A DNA stretch of 64,000 bases, taken from assembly GCF_030272615.1 (NCBI RefSeq), contig NC_081414.1:814964569-815028568 (forward strand), read 5' to 3'. The notes under the pieces are model-generated. The model had not been told where the DNA came from and made no database searches. It worked only from the letters and a program-made list of their open reading frames with translations. This DNA comes from Cryptomeria japonica (lineage: Eukaryota; Streptophyta; Pinopsida; Cupressales; Cupressaceae). Of this stretch, positions 34,385-45,010 are shown piece after piece. The position numbers and the translations under genes are program-made. Position 1 is the first letter of the stretch. Every line of letters starts with the position of its first letter.

Positions 34385-34750
34385 AGCTGATTTTTACATG
34401 TTTAGGGGCATAATTTTGTATATTTAAATGGCAATGAGCTGATTTGTACATATGTACATGCCAAATTTTGTATATTAAAATGGCGATGAGCTGAATCGCA
34501 CATATTGTAATGCCAAATTTTGTATAAAATCCCATGAGATGATTTGTATATTAAAATGGCGATGAGTTAATTGCACATATTGTAATGCCAAATTTTGTAT
34601 AAAAGTCCATGAGATGATTTGTATATTAAAATGACAATGAGTTGAATTGCACATATTGTAATGCCAAATTTTGTATAAAAGCCCATGAGATGATTTGTAA
34701 GATATTTTTTTGTATAATCAAATAGCCAAGATCTGATTTGACCATATTTA
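34385..34750. repeat. Tandem repeat 3' of the right gene Y copy
   Basis: The mirror image of 27690-28050, with four diverged units built on CATATTGTAATGCCAAATTT and AATGGCGATGAGCTGA. Confidence 0.7.
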
Positions 34751-35004
34751 AAGGCAATTTTTTGAATAATATGTGACAATGTTTTGTGACTATTTTGTGT
34801 GTCAATGTTTTGTGACTATGTTTTGAGTATATGTGATGTGTCCCTGGTCAATCATACGTATTCTTGATTTTTGTATAATCATGGAGAATTATTTGAGTCA
34901 TTATTGGGTCATAGGGGTCGTAGATTGAGACTAGATACAATTTGAGCAAAAATTGTCATTGTTGTCAAAAAAATTGTCAAAAAAGTTGTCAAGCAACTTC
35001 TACA

Positions 35005-36205
35005 TTGCATCGATAGGGTATGACTCTCAACATTTTGGTGCTTTGGGATGCACAAGAGGGGCATGCCTAGTGTAAACCTACCCACCCAGATGCGTTCGTG
35101 ATGTCGGTTTTTGCATGTGACAAACCAAATCAATTCTAGCCAATCTGGCAACTTTGCATTGCATGCAACTGATGGTTTTTGTAGTAGGCAAAAAAATGCT
35201 ACCAATCAAAAGTGGCTCCAATTCATCAAAAATTTAGATAGGACATTGTAGAGGAGCCTCACGTGACCCCATGGGTTCAAACAGATCGACCATATGTATC
35301 CTGGATTGGAAGAAACAATCCGTCAAAATTTGATAATTTTTTGGACTCAGGGCACTTGAAAGATCGCACCGGTATGGTATGGCTCTCGATGTTTCAATGC
35401 TTTGGGATGCATGATAGAGGAATTCCTAGCATAAAATTTCCTACTTGGATGTGCTTGTGACATTTGTTTGTGCACACGACGAACTGAATCAATTCTAGCC
35501 AATCTGGCAACTTTGCATTGCATGCAACTGATGGCTTTTGCAGCAAGCGAAAAATGCTACCAATCGAAAATGGCTCCGAGCCATCAAAACCCAAGATAGT
35601 CATTGTAGAGGAGCCTCACATGACCCCACGGGTTCCAATGGATTGACCATATGTGTCTTAGATTGGAAGAAATAGTTCATCAAAATTTGACAATTTTTTG
35701 GACTTGGGGCACTTGAGAGATCTCACGGGTATAGTATGACTCTCAATGTTTCGGTGCTTTGGGATGCACTATAGGGGCATGCCTAGTGTAAACCTACCCA
35801 CCCAAATGCACTTGTGATGTCGGTTTGTGCACACGATGAACCGAATCAATTCTATCCAATTCGGCAACTTTGCATTGCATTCAACTGACGGTTTTTGCAA
35901 CAAGCGAAAAAATGCTACCAATCAAAAATAGCTCCGACTTGTAAAAAATCAAGATAGGCCATTGTAGAGGAGACTCATGCAACCCCATGGATTTAAATGG
36001 ATCGACCATATGTGTCCTAGATTGGAAGAAACAGTCCATCAAAATTTGACAATTTTTTGGACTCAGGGCACTTAAGAGATCACACCGGTATGGTATGACT
36101 CTTGACGTTCTAGCTCTTTTGGATGCATGACAGGGGCATGCCTAGCGTAAACCTACCCACCCAGACATGCTGGCAATGTTAGTTTGTGCACACAGCGAAC
36201 AAAAT
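35005..36205 (+). repeat. ~359-bp satellite, about 3.4 copies
   Basis: The word TATGACTCTC (or TATGGCTCTC) starts at about 35019, 35379, 35735 and 36094, giving a period of 356-360 bp. Each monomer also holds GGCAACTTTGCATTGCAT and CATTGTAGAGGAG. It lies between the Y palindrome and gene X copy 2. Confidence 0.88.
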
Positions 36206-36540
36206 TTAACCATTGCGAGTGTGAGGGTGCTCTCGCACCTAACACATATTGTTGATTACATATGCAAATATTCCTTTAAATTTATAAAAGGGAAGCCACC
36301 AAATATAGCGAATACACAATAATGAACTAAATACAAGGAGTTTTGTAGGCTTAATTTAAAATTTTACAAATTTTATCAAATCATATTCCACGATTGCAAT
36401 GTTTTATATCATATATTTTTGTTGTTTATATTCATATTGTTGATTACATATGCAAATACTCATTTAAATTTATAAAAGGACAACCACAAAATACAACAAT
36501 TACAAAATAATGAACTTAGTACACATTTATTGGATCCAAT

Positions 36541-36579
<39 letters not shown>

Positions 36580-36725
36580 CATGTCTGCCAAGTCAATACA
36601 AGTATTACAAAAATGTGGCATATGCCATGTCCAAATCGATATACAATAAAAATGTAGAATATATCTATATGTATTGGTCATTCTATGACCAAAACTAACA
36701 CTATATGATCCTAAACTTATGGTGG
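36206..36725. repeat. AT-rich interval with a ~190-bp duplication and (TA)n
   Basis: ATTGTTGATTACATATGCAAA occurs twice (about 36250 and 36437), each followed by a TTTAAATTTATAAAAG stretch. A (TA)n run is at 36547-36577. No gene. Confidence 0.6.
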
Positions 36726-36729
36726 ATCA

Positions 36730-37152
36730 CCAAAATCAAGCCTCTTCGATGCAGTACGTGGCTTTGTATATGGCTGCAAAACCACAATTCAAAAGCCAAG
36801 TTAGAATTCTTTTGTAGAAAATAGTTCACAATTAACAACATAACTATGCATTTAACTTTAATTCCTCTACAATTGAAATGTAGATTACCTCATCGGCTGA
36901 TCTAGGAGCTAATGTCTTTTCTCTCCTCTCCTTGTCAGTCTTAGGAGTTTTCTTGAAGACATACTTAAATGGATCCACATTATGGTCGTACCGTGAAGGG
37001 GTCTATTGTAGATTAAATGTACAATTAATACAATGTACTAACATAAATATATCAAAAACACTTAAAAGCTATAATATAGATAACGATGACATACATGTGC
37101 CTGAGATGCTTCTCCAATGGACTCAGGATGGCTCACCATCGATGTAGAAACT
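36730..37152 (-). pseudogene. Gene X copy 2 (X2), last exons
   Basis: Minus strand. The exon with RYDHNVDPFKYVFKKTPKTD ends at a GTAATC donor near 36890. The last exon, beginning after TTTTGCAG near 36775, reads PRTASKRLDFGD, a basic nuclear-localisation-like end. An exon with a GEASQAH core lies at about 37090-37150. It continues across the solo LTR at 41571. Confidence 0.5.
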
Positions 37153-39871
37153 GTCGCTGTGAGGCCCTACCCCGACTCAGTTTGACATTTTCAGTTATTT
37201 GCATATTGAGACTATTATGGATGCTTTATTTTATGCTTTATGGACTTAGAACTTATATGATTCCATGATTTGGATCACACTGACATATGTTGATGCTTTA
37301 TTTCGTGCATGATGATTATGAAACTTTAGATATGTTACTAGAATAGAGTTACATTGTGATGGTAAATGTCATTATTGGAAATTTGCAGGACTTCATTTTG
37401 ATGATAGAAAAATGATGCTTATTTATGAATGGTTCAATTTTGGGAAATTATGTTAATTGCTTATGTGAAATTGAATTTGAAACAAATGAGATATTGAATT
37501 ATTGTTGCCTAATGTATGAGTGTTTGATGTGCAATGGAGTCCATGTATTTGATTATGTATAAATGTGATTATTTGGAATTACTAATGTGTTAATTGAGAT
37601 GCGCAGGAAAATTATCCATGTGACCATGGAATTTATATGGAGAACTAAGCCTAGACCAATGTGCGTTTGTTAAGCTGGGAGTTGTCTATTTGGAGAGACA
37701 ACACCCCATTGTAATGTATTTTATTTGTGAAGTGTATAATGCTTGAGTGTTAAAATTAATTTATATGTATATGTGTAATCCTACAAGAGACAAATTCCAT
37801 GTGTGATTTTTATATTGTATTTTTATTGTGTCACTTGACACATGTGCTGATTAGTGTCATTAATTTGTGACTTGTCTCTTGGAGGGAGTTTTGTTTCTAC
37901 CAAAGCCATTCAAAAACATGAGTGTGGTCCCAAACTTGCCTTGGGTAGGGAGTCTTGGGAGTGGTCAATTCAAGTTTGACCCGTAGGTAAACTTCAGTTG
38001 GGTTTCCAAAGGGTTAAATGGACTCCTAGGGTCAGTTTTAAGGCTTTTCCAAAGATCCAAAGGGTATACCTATGGGTTAGGGGTATTTTGAAACATGTGG
38101 CTTCTCCCATGTGACTATGTAGTCACTTCAAAAAGTGATATTTCCAAGATGAACGAAAATTCAACTTAGAAGGTTCCTCCTAGGATAGACAACCTTCTCT
38201 TTTGATGTCAAACCCTCTTCCCCATCTTCTTCCACCTTTTCCCTTTCCAATTTTGGTAATGTGTAAGAGTTTGGGAAGGGCAACCAATGGGAACTCACAC
38301 CTCACCCAAGGGGTTGGGAAGTGTGTGAGAGGCCTTCTTAGGCAAGAATTTGGAGACTTAGTGAGTAATCACCCACTCTCCATTCTTGGAGATTATGCTT
38401 TGATTTGAAAATTTAGTAGGAGAATAGAATTTTTGGAGGAATTTGGAGAAAAGTTTGTGTGGAATTGGGCAGCTCATCCCCAACTAACTTTAGCAAACCT
38501 ATTGGTAGGATAAGGTTGGTTTCTTCTTATCTCCTCTTGTTTATGTTGTATGTGTTAGTTATGTTGTTTGTTGAAGAAAAGAGATGCTTGTAAAGAAAGT
38601 GTTTTATGAAGTTTTTTTGTGGAAGTAAAGAATGTGTAGTTTTCTTTTCTATGTGTTTTGTTTTGTGTTCTTGTTGTTTTGGGAGTGTCCAAGATCACCT
38701 ACTCTTGGGAGGGTAGGAAGATCTTGGGGTGGAAGGAGTATGACAGCCATGGGTGAGAGGCTCTCCTTATGGAGAGTGTTCTCAAGGGTGTCCTTTGTGA
38801 CCCTTGATGCATAGCCTTGTGTATGCATTTGGGGGTCATAAGGGGAGTAAATATGGCCTTGAGCCTTTTTGGGGGGCATAAGGATTGTGGAAGTATTTGT
38901 TGCATTTGTATTGCCATGAGGTGGCTTGTATTGTTTTTGGCTTGCAAATCTCCCCATTGGTACTTGGTCCACTTCCACCCATGGAAGAGTCACCATGAAT
39001 GTGGTGAAAGTGTAGCTTGGGAAGGGAAACTTGTATGTTGAGTGTCTTCCTATGTTTGTTGTAGAGTTGCTTGTTTGTAACCCGTCTAGTGCTTGGTTCT
39101 CCAAGCTCGGGGGTGGCTTCTAGTAAGCCTAGGCTGGGAGGTGAGCTCTCCATGGTCAAAAATGTGTTTTATTGCAGGTTGCATGGGAATGGGAAAAGAT
39201 GGATTAAAGAGTTATGTGGCTGTTTTATGATGCAGAAAAAAGTTAATATGACAATGTATTCTCTTTGGGAGTTGTAAAGGAAAAGAAAAAAAAAGAGCTA
39301 GAATGTGTTAGTTACAAGGAAAGATGATTATGTATTCAATGTTAGCTTGTAAAAGAAAAAGATAGTCAATGATGTATTTATTTTCCAAAAAGTAAAGCAA
39401 TGTATTGGAAAGGAAAATGTAAATGTTTTATTGCCAAAATCTTTGTGTTCATATTTACTTGTATTTAGTTTCCAAAAAATATGTATGTCGTTCTCACTCT
39501 AGTTAGTGTTGCAAAGAGGTGAAGGAATGTACTAAATAGGGTATGAATCTTCATGATTTGCAAAAGGGAAATTAAAAGAAAATTTTTATCAAATGCAAAT
39601 TTAAGATTTCTGCACCTAGATGTAGTTTATTACTGCATGTTCCTTATGTTAATTAGCTGCTGTAAATAAATAAACCAGTTATGTATTTCTCTCTGAATAG
39701 CAGAAATAAATCTTTTTTTATACTAGTCTATTTTTCCTTCAAAAAAAAAAAAGAGAGCACTTAGTGTTAGGTTTATTTTGTTATTCAAAAGATCACATTG
39801 CTATTTGCTGATAGATTGCCTTGTTAGTTTTAAAGAAAAATATGTCTTCTTGAGTTACAAATTAACCATAT

Positions 39872-39909
<38 letters not shown>

Positions 39910-40959
39910 GTATGTATGTATGTATATATATACAAATTTAAACATTAAGTATCATTTGAAGTATCTGTTTCAAAAAAAAGAGAAAAGATATATTTACAGA
40001 TCTGGTTTTAATACAAAAAAAAGAAAGGGGACTGATTTAATGCTAAGACTCTCACTATATATATATATATATATATCCTTATAATATATATATATATATA
40101 AATATATATATATATATCTCTTTTATAAGAAATCTGCCAGTTTCATACAGAAAACTTTATGCATTTTATTTTACCAAACTTATATACACATAAATAAATA
40201 AATAAATATATATATATATTTATACATATATATATATTTATACATATATATATATTTATAAAAATGTTATTAAAAAAAAAAAAAAACATATTATAAAATC
40301 TTGAATGCTTAGCTTTGCTTAAAAAATGAAATAAACACCAAACAAAAACGTTTAACAAAATAAGAGACTGTGCGGGGGCCGCGGCACCCGGGCGGCGGCA
40401 GCCGCAGCCGGTGGCACCCGTAGACTGCGAGCGGCGACGTCCGCAGCCTGCGGGCAGCGCCGTCTGCAACCGACAGTGCCCCGCACTGTGGGCATTACCC
40501 CCACCGCTCCGCTCCGCTTCCCCCCACTTCGCCGTTTTTTTTAAAACAAAAAAAAAATAATAAAACCTATTCTCCCCGCTGTTACCCGTCAAGCTTGCAA
40601 GGAAATAAGGTGGGGAGGGTGGCTCGGGTTCAGCCCTGCGCGCCCCTCCCGCGGCCGCCAAATCTCCTGCACACACAAGCACGCAAAAAATAGGGGAAAC
40701 AAAAAGAACTCCACATACACAAAAAAAAGGGGGAGTTAAGAATGGGGGTTCACACACACGCCCTAACCCTAATTTTGGGGTTAGGGCAAAGACATTGAGT
40801 TCTTGGGGTTGTTTTAAAAAAAAAAAGAGAGGGAGATAGATAAGGGGTGGGTATTTTAAAATAAAAAGGGGGGGGGGGGTAACTTAATATAATAAAATTT
40901 AAAGCCCCACTCCCTTTTAGAAAAACATTCTTAGATAAAACATATAAGGGAATAAATAC

Positions 40960-41005
<46 letters not shown>

Positions 41006-41570
41006 CTATAAAAAGTAGATTAATGATAAATAAATGTGTTAGATGTAAAATTAAGTTGGGAATATTTCCTCTAAATATTGGACAATGTAGAAGAAATTTT
41101 ATGAAAAGATTTTAATGCTTGATAGATTAGACTCGTAAAATATGTATAAGCAATATTATTTGTAGGGCCAAGAGGGCCATTTAAGTTTTAAGATTATAAA
41201 GTATTTTTAAATTTCGGGGAATTCACTTTAATAAGGTGTTTTAACAACGAGGATAATTAACTTAGAAATCCTAGCGGGTTAAGAAAGATAAGATAAATTT
41301 TAGAACGTTTAAATTGAGATTAAACATTATACTAGAGTTTTTAATTATTTATTAATGAAGATTAGTGTTAAACCTTTGGGGAGAAAATTTAGCTCATAGA
41401 TGATTTAGTTAACTTTATCGCTAAATTGAATTTAATTACCTGAATTACACTAATATAGTTTTAGACCAAACCATTATTGCAATATTTTAATTAAGTAAAT
41501 CGATAATTAGTTAAGTATTTTTAAAAAAAAAAATTTCCGTTCATGCCCAAAAGTTGGGCATGACAGTCGC
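37153..41570. mobile_element. Candidate 4.4-kb solo LTR, TSD GTCGC
   Basis: It starts TGTGAGGCCCTACCCCGAC at 37158 and ends TTGGGCATGACA at 41565, flanked by GTCGC (37153-37157, 41566-41570). No internal copy of the start is seen and no gag-pol frame exists, so it fits a solo LTR of unusual length, as known for large gypsy elements. The paired sequence at 395-420 shows gene X without it. Inside are several (TA)n runs (39878-39903, 40055-40118, 40195-40260, 40965-41001), a GC-rich island and a small telomere-like hairpin. Strand is not determined. Confidence 0.75.
40365..40680. other. GC-rich CpG island inside the solo LTR
   Basis: In an otherwise AT-rich LTR, 40370-40500 is strongly GC- and CpG-rich (GGGGCCGCGGCACCCGGGCG, then repeated GCAGCC), with a second patch at 40600-40680. 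It may be part of the LTR promoter. The long minus-strand frame across it (40143-40757) has no recognisable domain. Confidence 0.55.
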
Positions 41571-43621
41571 TATTACCTATACAAAAAATGTTCAAAGATT
41601 AAATACAATTAATATAATGATAAGTATTGAAGGTTAAAAACAATTAATTTTACATATCAAACAAAACTGTACTAGATACTGAGATGCTTCTCCAGTGCAA
41701 GGAGGAGGGTTCACCATCGATGAAATAGGTATGGATATTTCCTGTATGAAAAAATTATAAGATTATAATTTATATCACAAGTTCACATGTACGCATGCAT
41801 ATAATCATGGAATCAAAAAAATAAAGTAGAGATACATACCTCTGCCCTCTCTCGATCCACAAGCGAATCAGGTGCATTCAACAAATCCACATAGCTCAAT
41901 GGTTGTTGTACATGTAAAATAGACAAAAACCACTAATCAATCTACAAACCCCAACTAATACTTGATTTCAACATTTTCAAACAATTGTACAACTAAAAAT
42001 GTGTTCAATTACCTTCTTCCTACATTTTGTCGTCTTCGAGGAATCCTTTATCTTAGGATGAGCCCTAGATGTGGAGGGGGTACCCTAAAATATCAAAATT
42101 AACATGAGATATTAGTATAGACAATAAATTAAACATAATTTTAAAAATCTAAAATGAAATGACTTGCATATTCCATCAAAACAATACATAAAAAGGGTTG
42201 TACAAAATATGATACGATATAGCCTTGTAGGCCAAAATCGATCGCTGAGAGTGTGATGTCATCAATCTGAGACATTTCATCCCCTCTCAACACCTGCAAA
42301 CTAGAAATTGGACACCTCAAGCATCGAAGTTGCAGCTATAGTAACTGGGGGAGGAGTATGGGATACCGTTGCTGCATCCTAAAATGCATATTATTTGTCT
42401 CAATTTAAATTGATGTATAAATGAAAATTCATTTATGTAATTACAAATTTAAAGTGACTGATAATTAAAATGATATGAATTCAAATCAACACACCTGTGT
42501 TTGTGGCTCATGGGCAAAGACCATGTCCATCAACTCATCTGTCAACGTGAAATCCTCAACCGTGTGAGCCTGACATCTACTCCCACAAATCATGCATAGA
42601 TGAGATGAGGATCCATCTACACCGGCTGCATCATCTACCCCCGAGCATATCCCTAAGCAACTGACACACATATGCTGGATGGGCTCTTTGTCACCACCTA
42701 ATGGCTTATCATCCAATACAATAGGGTGTGCTAATGATGTCCCACATTAGATGATGGCACTAGTCAATGTTGTGGCTGCCTGAAGAGTCTGTAGCTCCAT
42801 CGACTCTTTCAGCTCTACCAGGACAACCTAATGCACCTTGGGTTTGGGTGCTAGGGGGCGGCGACTCTCTACGGGTAATCGCCTATGGGCTCCAGGTCTA
42901 TCTTGGGCAAAGCCACCACCTCTACCATGGAACTCTCTCATGTCAAAATAGTTTGGGCGCACATTGAGCACAAACTCACAATATACTTTTCTCAAAAAAT
43001 ATAATGGCACCTCATAATTATTAAAAGGTGGATCATCAAAGACCATCCACCACCTCTGCCAAAAAAGATTCTTCATCTACACATTGGTACACCAATGTAT
43101 GGGAAACCTCTTTGCATTAGGAGGTAATGACTGACCAATTTTGGGATCAATGAAAATGGCACATATTTGTTGTTTGCTAATATTTTTATTTTTTACTCCA
43201 TTGTATGATAGCCCATTGGCATATAATTAATGATACCTATCCCTAAAGCTTCCCCATTTGGTAATTTGTGTGGAAATAGCTATGGCACCACTAGCTAATG
43301 TTTATAGGCTAGTGGCAAGGGATTGATGATGCTCAAGTTCAGAAGTTTTCAATTTAACAATGAGTCTATTGATTTTAGACGTATTTTGTCCTAACTGATT
43401 AATTAATTGCTCATGTGTTTCAGGTGTGCGGTCAAAAGGAGGAATTGAGGGTTTTCAGGAGGTGCATTTGGTTGTTCTTTTTCTGGATTAGAAGAATTTG
43501 GTTTTTGAAACAAAAAATTAAAAAAAAAAATCAAAATTAAAGAAATTAAATTCAAAATGTAAAACAAATTGAACAAACGAGAAAGAAAGACAAAAATAAA
43601 CAAAAACTAACCTTGATTCAT
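41571..43621 (-). pseudogene. Gene X copy 2 (X2), main exons
   Basis: Minus strand. Exon 1 is 43612-43621 (Met-Asn-Gln), with a GTTAGT donor. Exon 2 carries a Pro-rich N-terminus, QRWWMVFDDPPFNNYEVPLY and FLRKVYCEFVLN, then MCVSCLGICSGVDDAAG and HLCMICGSRCQAHTVED, giving CxxCxxxC plus CxxCxxxC spacing, and HEPQTQ before GTGTGT. Later exons encode SHTPPPVTIAATSMLE, a stretch like MSQIDDITLSAIDFGLQGY, PKHGKK-like KCRKK, and SYVDLLNAPDSLVDRERAE (about 41840-41905). Stops lie before MKNLFW and after SAII. It sits within 400 bp of the right TIR, with its 5' end toward it. It was split later by the solo LTR. Confidence 0.55.
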
Positions 43622-43739
43622 AGATTGGAGGGCAAATATAGCACCCTGTTTGCAGTTTAAGAGAAGAAATGGGTAAAAAATGAAGTAAAAAACACGCTAT
43701 TCATGGGTAAATGAGACCCAGTTTTTTTAAAAACACTTT

Positions 43740-43880
43740 TTTTACCAGGCACCGTGTACATGGTTATATTTGGATTATTAGCACGTACATGCTCATTTTC
43801 CTTTGAGCAGCGCGTACGCGCTCATTTTCTTAAAAGCAGCATGTACGCGGGAATTTCAAATTTTAAAAGTGCGTATGCAC
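43740..43880. repeat. CGTACG-core minisatellite 5' of gene X copy 2
   Basis: Units such as GCACGTACATGCTCATTTTC and GCGCGTACGCGCTCATTTTC repeat between the X2 start codon and the TIR. Confidence 0.7.
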
Positions 43881-43910
43881 TGCTTGTTTTTCCATGTTTT
43901 TTTTGGGTGG

Positions 43911-43987
43911 TGTCCACTTTTCTGACCATCATCTTTGTGCACATACCTTGTGGCCACTTTTATGTTCCCCATCTTGGTGCACTTACC
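43911..43987 (-). repeat. Two adjacent TIR-family ends
   Basis: On the minus strand, 43987-43950 reads GGTAAGTGCACCAAGATGGG (outer element), and directly inside, 43947-43911 reads GGTATGTGCACAAAGATGA (the X2 element). Two ends of one family in tandem show that the X2 element inserted ~40 bp inside another's terminus. Confidence 0.65.
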
Positions 43988-43993
43988 CTGAAG

Positions 43994-44330
43994 TGGATGT
44001 CGTTTGCAAATTCGCACCCCCTAATCTTCGTGCCCATCCTCCTTATTTACGCTCCAACACTTCCTATTGAGCAATCGTACCCCAATAGCCTCCATTTGCC
44101 CTAAGGCTCCCCCTACGATAAAATTAAATATATTATTTTATTTATTATAAAAAATCATTAAAATTTAGAAATTTTTATAATAGTTTTTTAAATTTTCATT
44201 TTTTATTTATTTTAAATAATAATTATACTATAATATATAATTAATTGATTTTAAGATATGTATTTCATATAAATTTTAATAACTTATTTTTTAAACATTT
44301 TAAATACACATATGCAGATAATAATAGCTT
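43994..44330. other. AT-rich interval, no gene
   Basis: A short GC-richer start and then AT-rich DNA leading into the microsatellite. Nothing recognisable. Confidence 0.5.
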
Positions 44331-44332
44331 TT

Positions 44333-44454
44333 ATGTGTGTGTGTGTGTGTATGAACATACATATACATACATATGTATATGTATATGTATATGTATATAT
44401 ATATGTATATGTATATATATATACATATATGCATGCATATGTATATACATATCC

Positions 44455-44533
<79 letters not shown>

Positions 44534-44580
44534 CATACACACACACATGCGCGCGCACACACACACACACACACATATGT
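44333..44580. repeat. Composite alternating purine-pyrimidine microsatellite
   Basis: (GT)n, then (TATG)/(TATATG)n, (TA)n, (CA)n with a GCGCGC core and (CA)n again, about 245 bp with few breaks in the purine-pyrimidine alternation. All open frames in it are artefacts. Confidence 0.92.
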
Positions 44581-45010
44581 ATACATTTGTCGATAGCCAT
44601 CTACAATAGCAGCAAGGGTTGGAGTGTGTTCGTGTTAATGTTAACTTGTATCTTTTAGCTTAAATTTGACAACCATTCACATGTTGAAATATTAATATTA
44701 ATTACGTCGAGAAGCGTAACCTACAATGGCATCAATAGGAAGTCATCATAAGTAACGGTGAAAGAAAAAATAAACTTTTGGTATTCCTGTCAGTCATGCA
44801 TGGATATAACAACACGCATTCATATTATTGTCAAGGTGGAAGGAGTTGGCATTGTATTCTGACAATTATAAACGAGAACCTGCATTCTCTTCTAACAATT
44901 ACAATCGAATTAAAATAGGCATATGAAAAGTCTGCGATTACATCTTGATGGTTGTGAAATCATGCCATCTCCTATTCATAATTGTTACAATTTAATTTTT
45001 GTAAAGGAGG
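44581..45010. other. Unassigned interval, no gene
   Basis: Moderately AT-rich, no frame of interest and no repeat seen. Confidence 0.5.

Larger units (their letters stand above)
27549..34945. repeat. Large inverted repeat carrying two copies of gene Y
   Basis: The arms are 27549-30751 and 31355-34945, with a 603-bp spacer. The right arm is longer because it holds a TRIM. Outer ends share TCAAATTGTATCTAGTCTCA and its complement; inner ends share GGGGGTCAAATCC. The arms look about 90% alike by eye. Each carries Y exon 2 onward, oriented head to head. Confidence 0.88.
17655..43993. mobile_element. Candidate 26-kb TIR transposon (or nest) with 6-bp TSD
   Basis: The left TIR at 17661-17708 starts GGTAAGTGCACCAAGATGG; the right TIR at 43950-43987 is its inverted complement, matching over roughly 38-48 bp, and both close with GTGGCCAC. 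The 6-mer CTGAAG directly flanks both ends (17655-17660, 43988-43993). Contents in order: subterminal repeats, CT tracts, Y exon 1, nested element with X3 and an inverted Y, the rest of Y, a satellite, then X2 on the minus strand. Several internal parts are clearly later nested insertions, so the original element was smaller. The TSD could be chance, but with matching TIRs it is good evidence. Transposon superfamily is not assigned. Confidence 0.6.

Noticed and set aside
40143-40757. 204-residue minus-strand frame over the CpG patch
   Set aside because: No domain, spans a TA microsatellite and poly-A runs; open by composition.
44245-44658. Overlapping Tyr/Ile/His-rich frames on both strands
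   Set aside because: Produced by the TA/TG/CA microsatellite.
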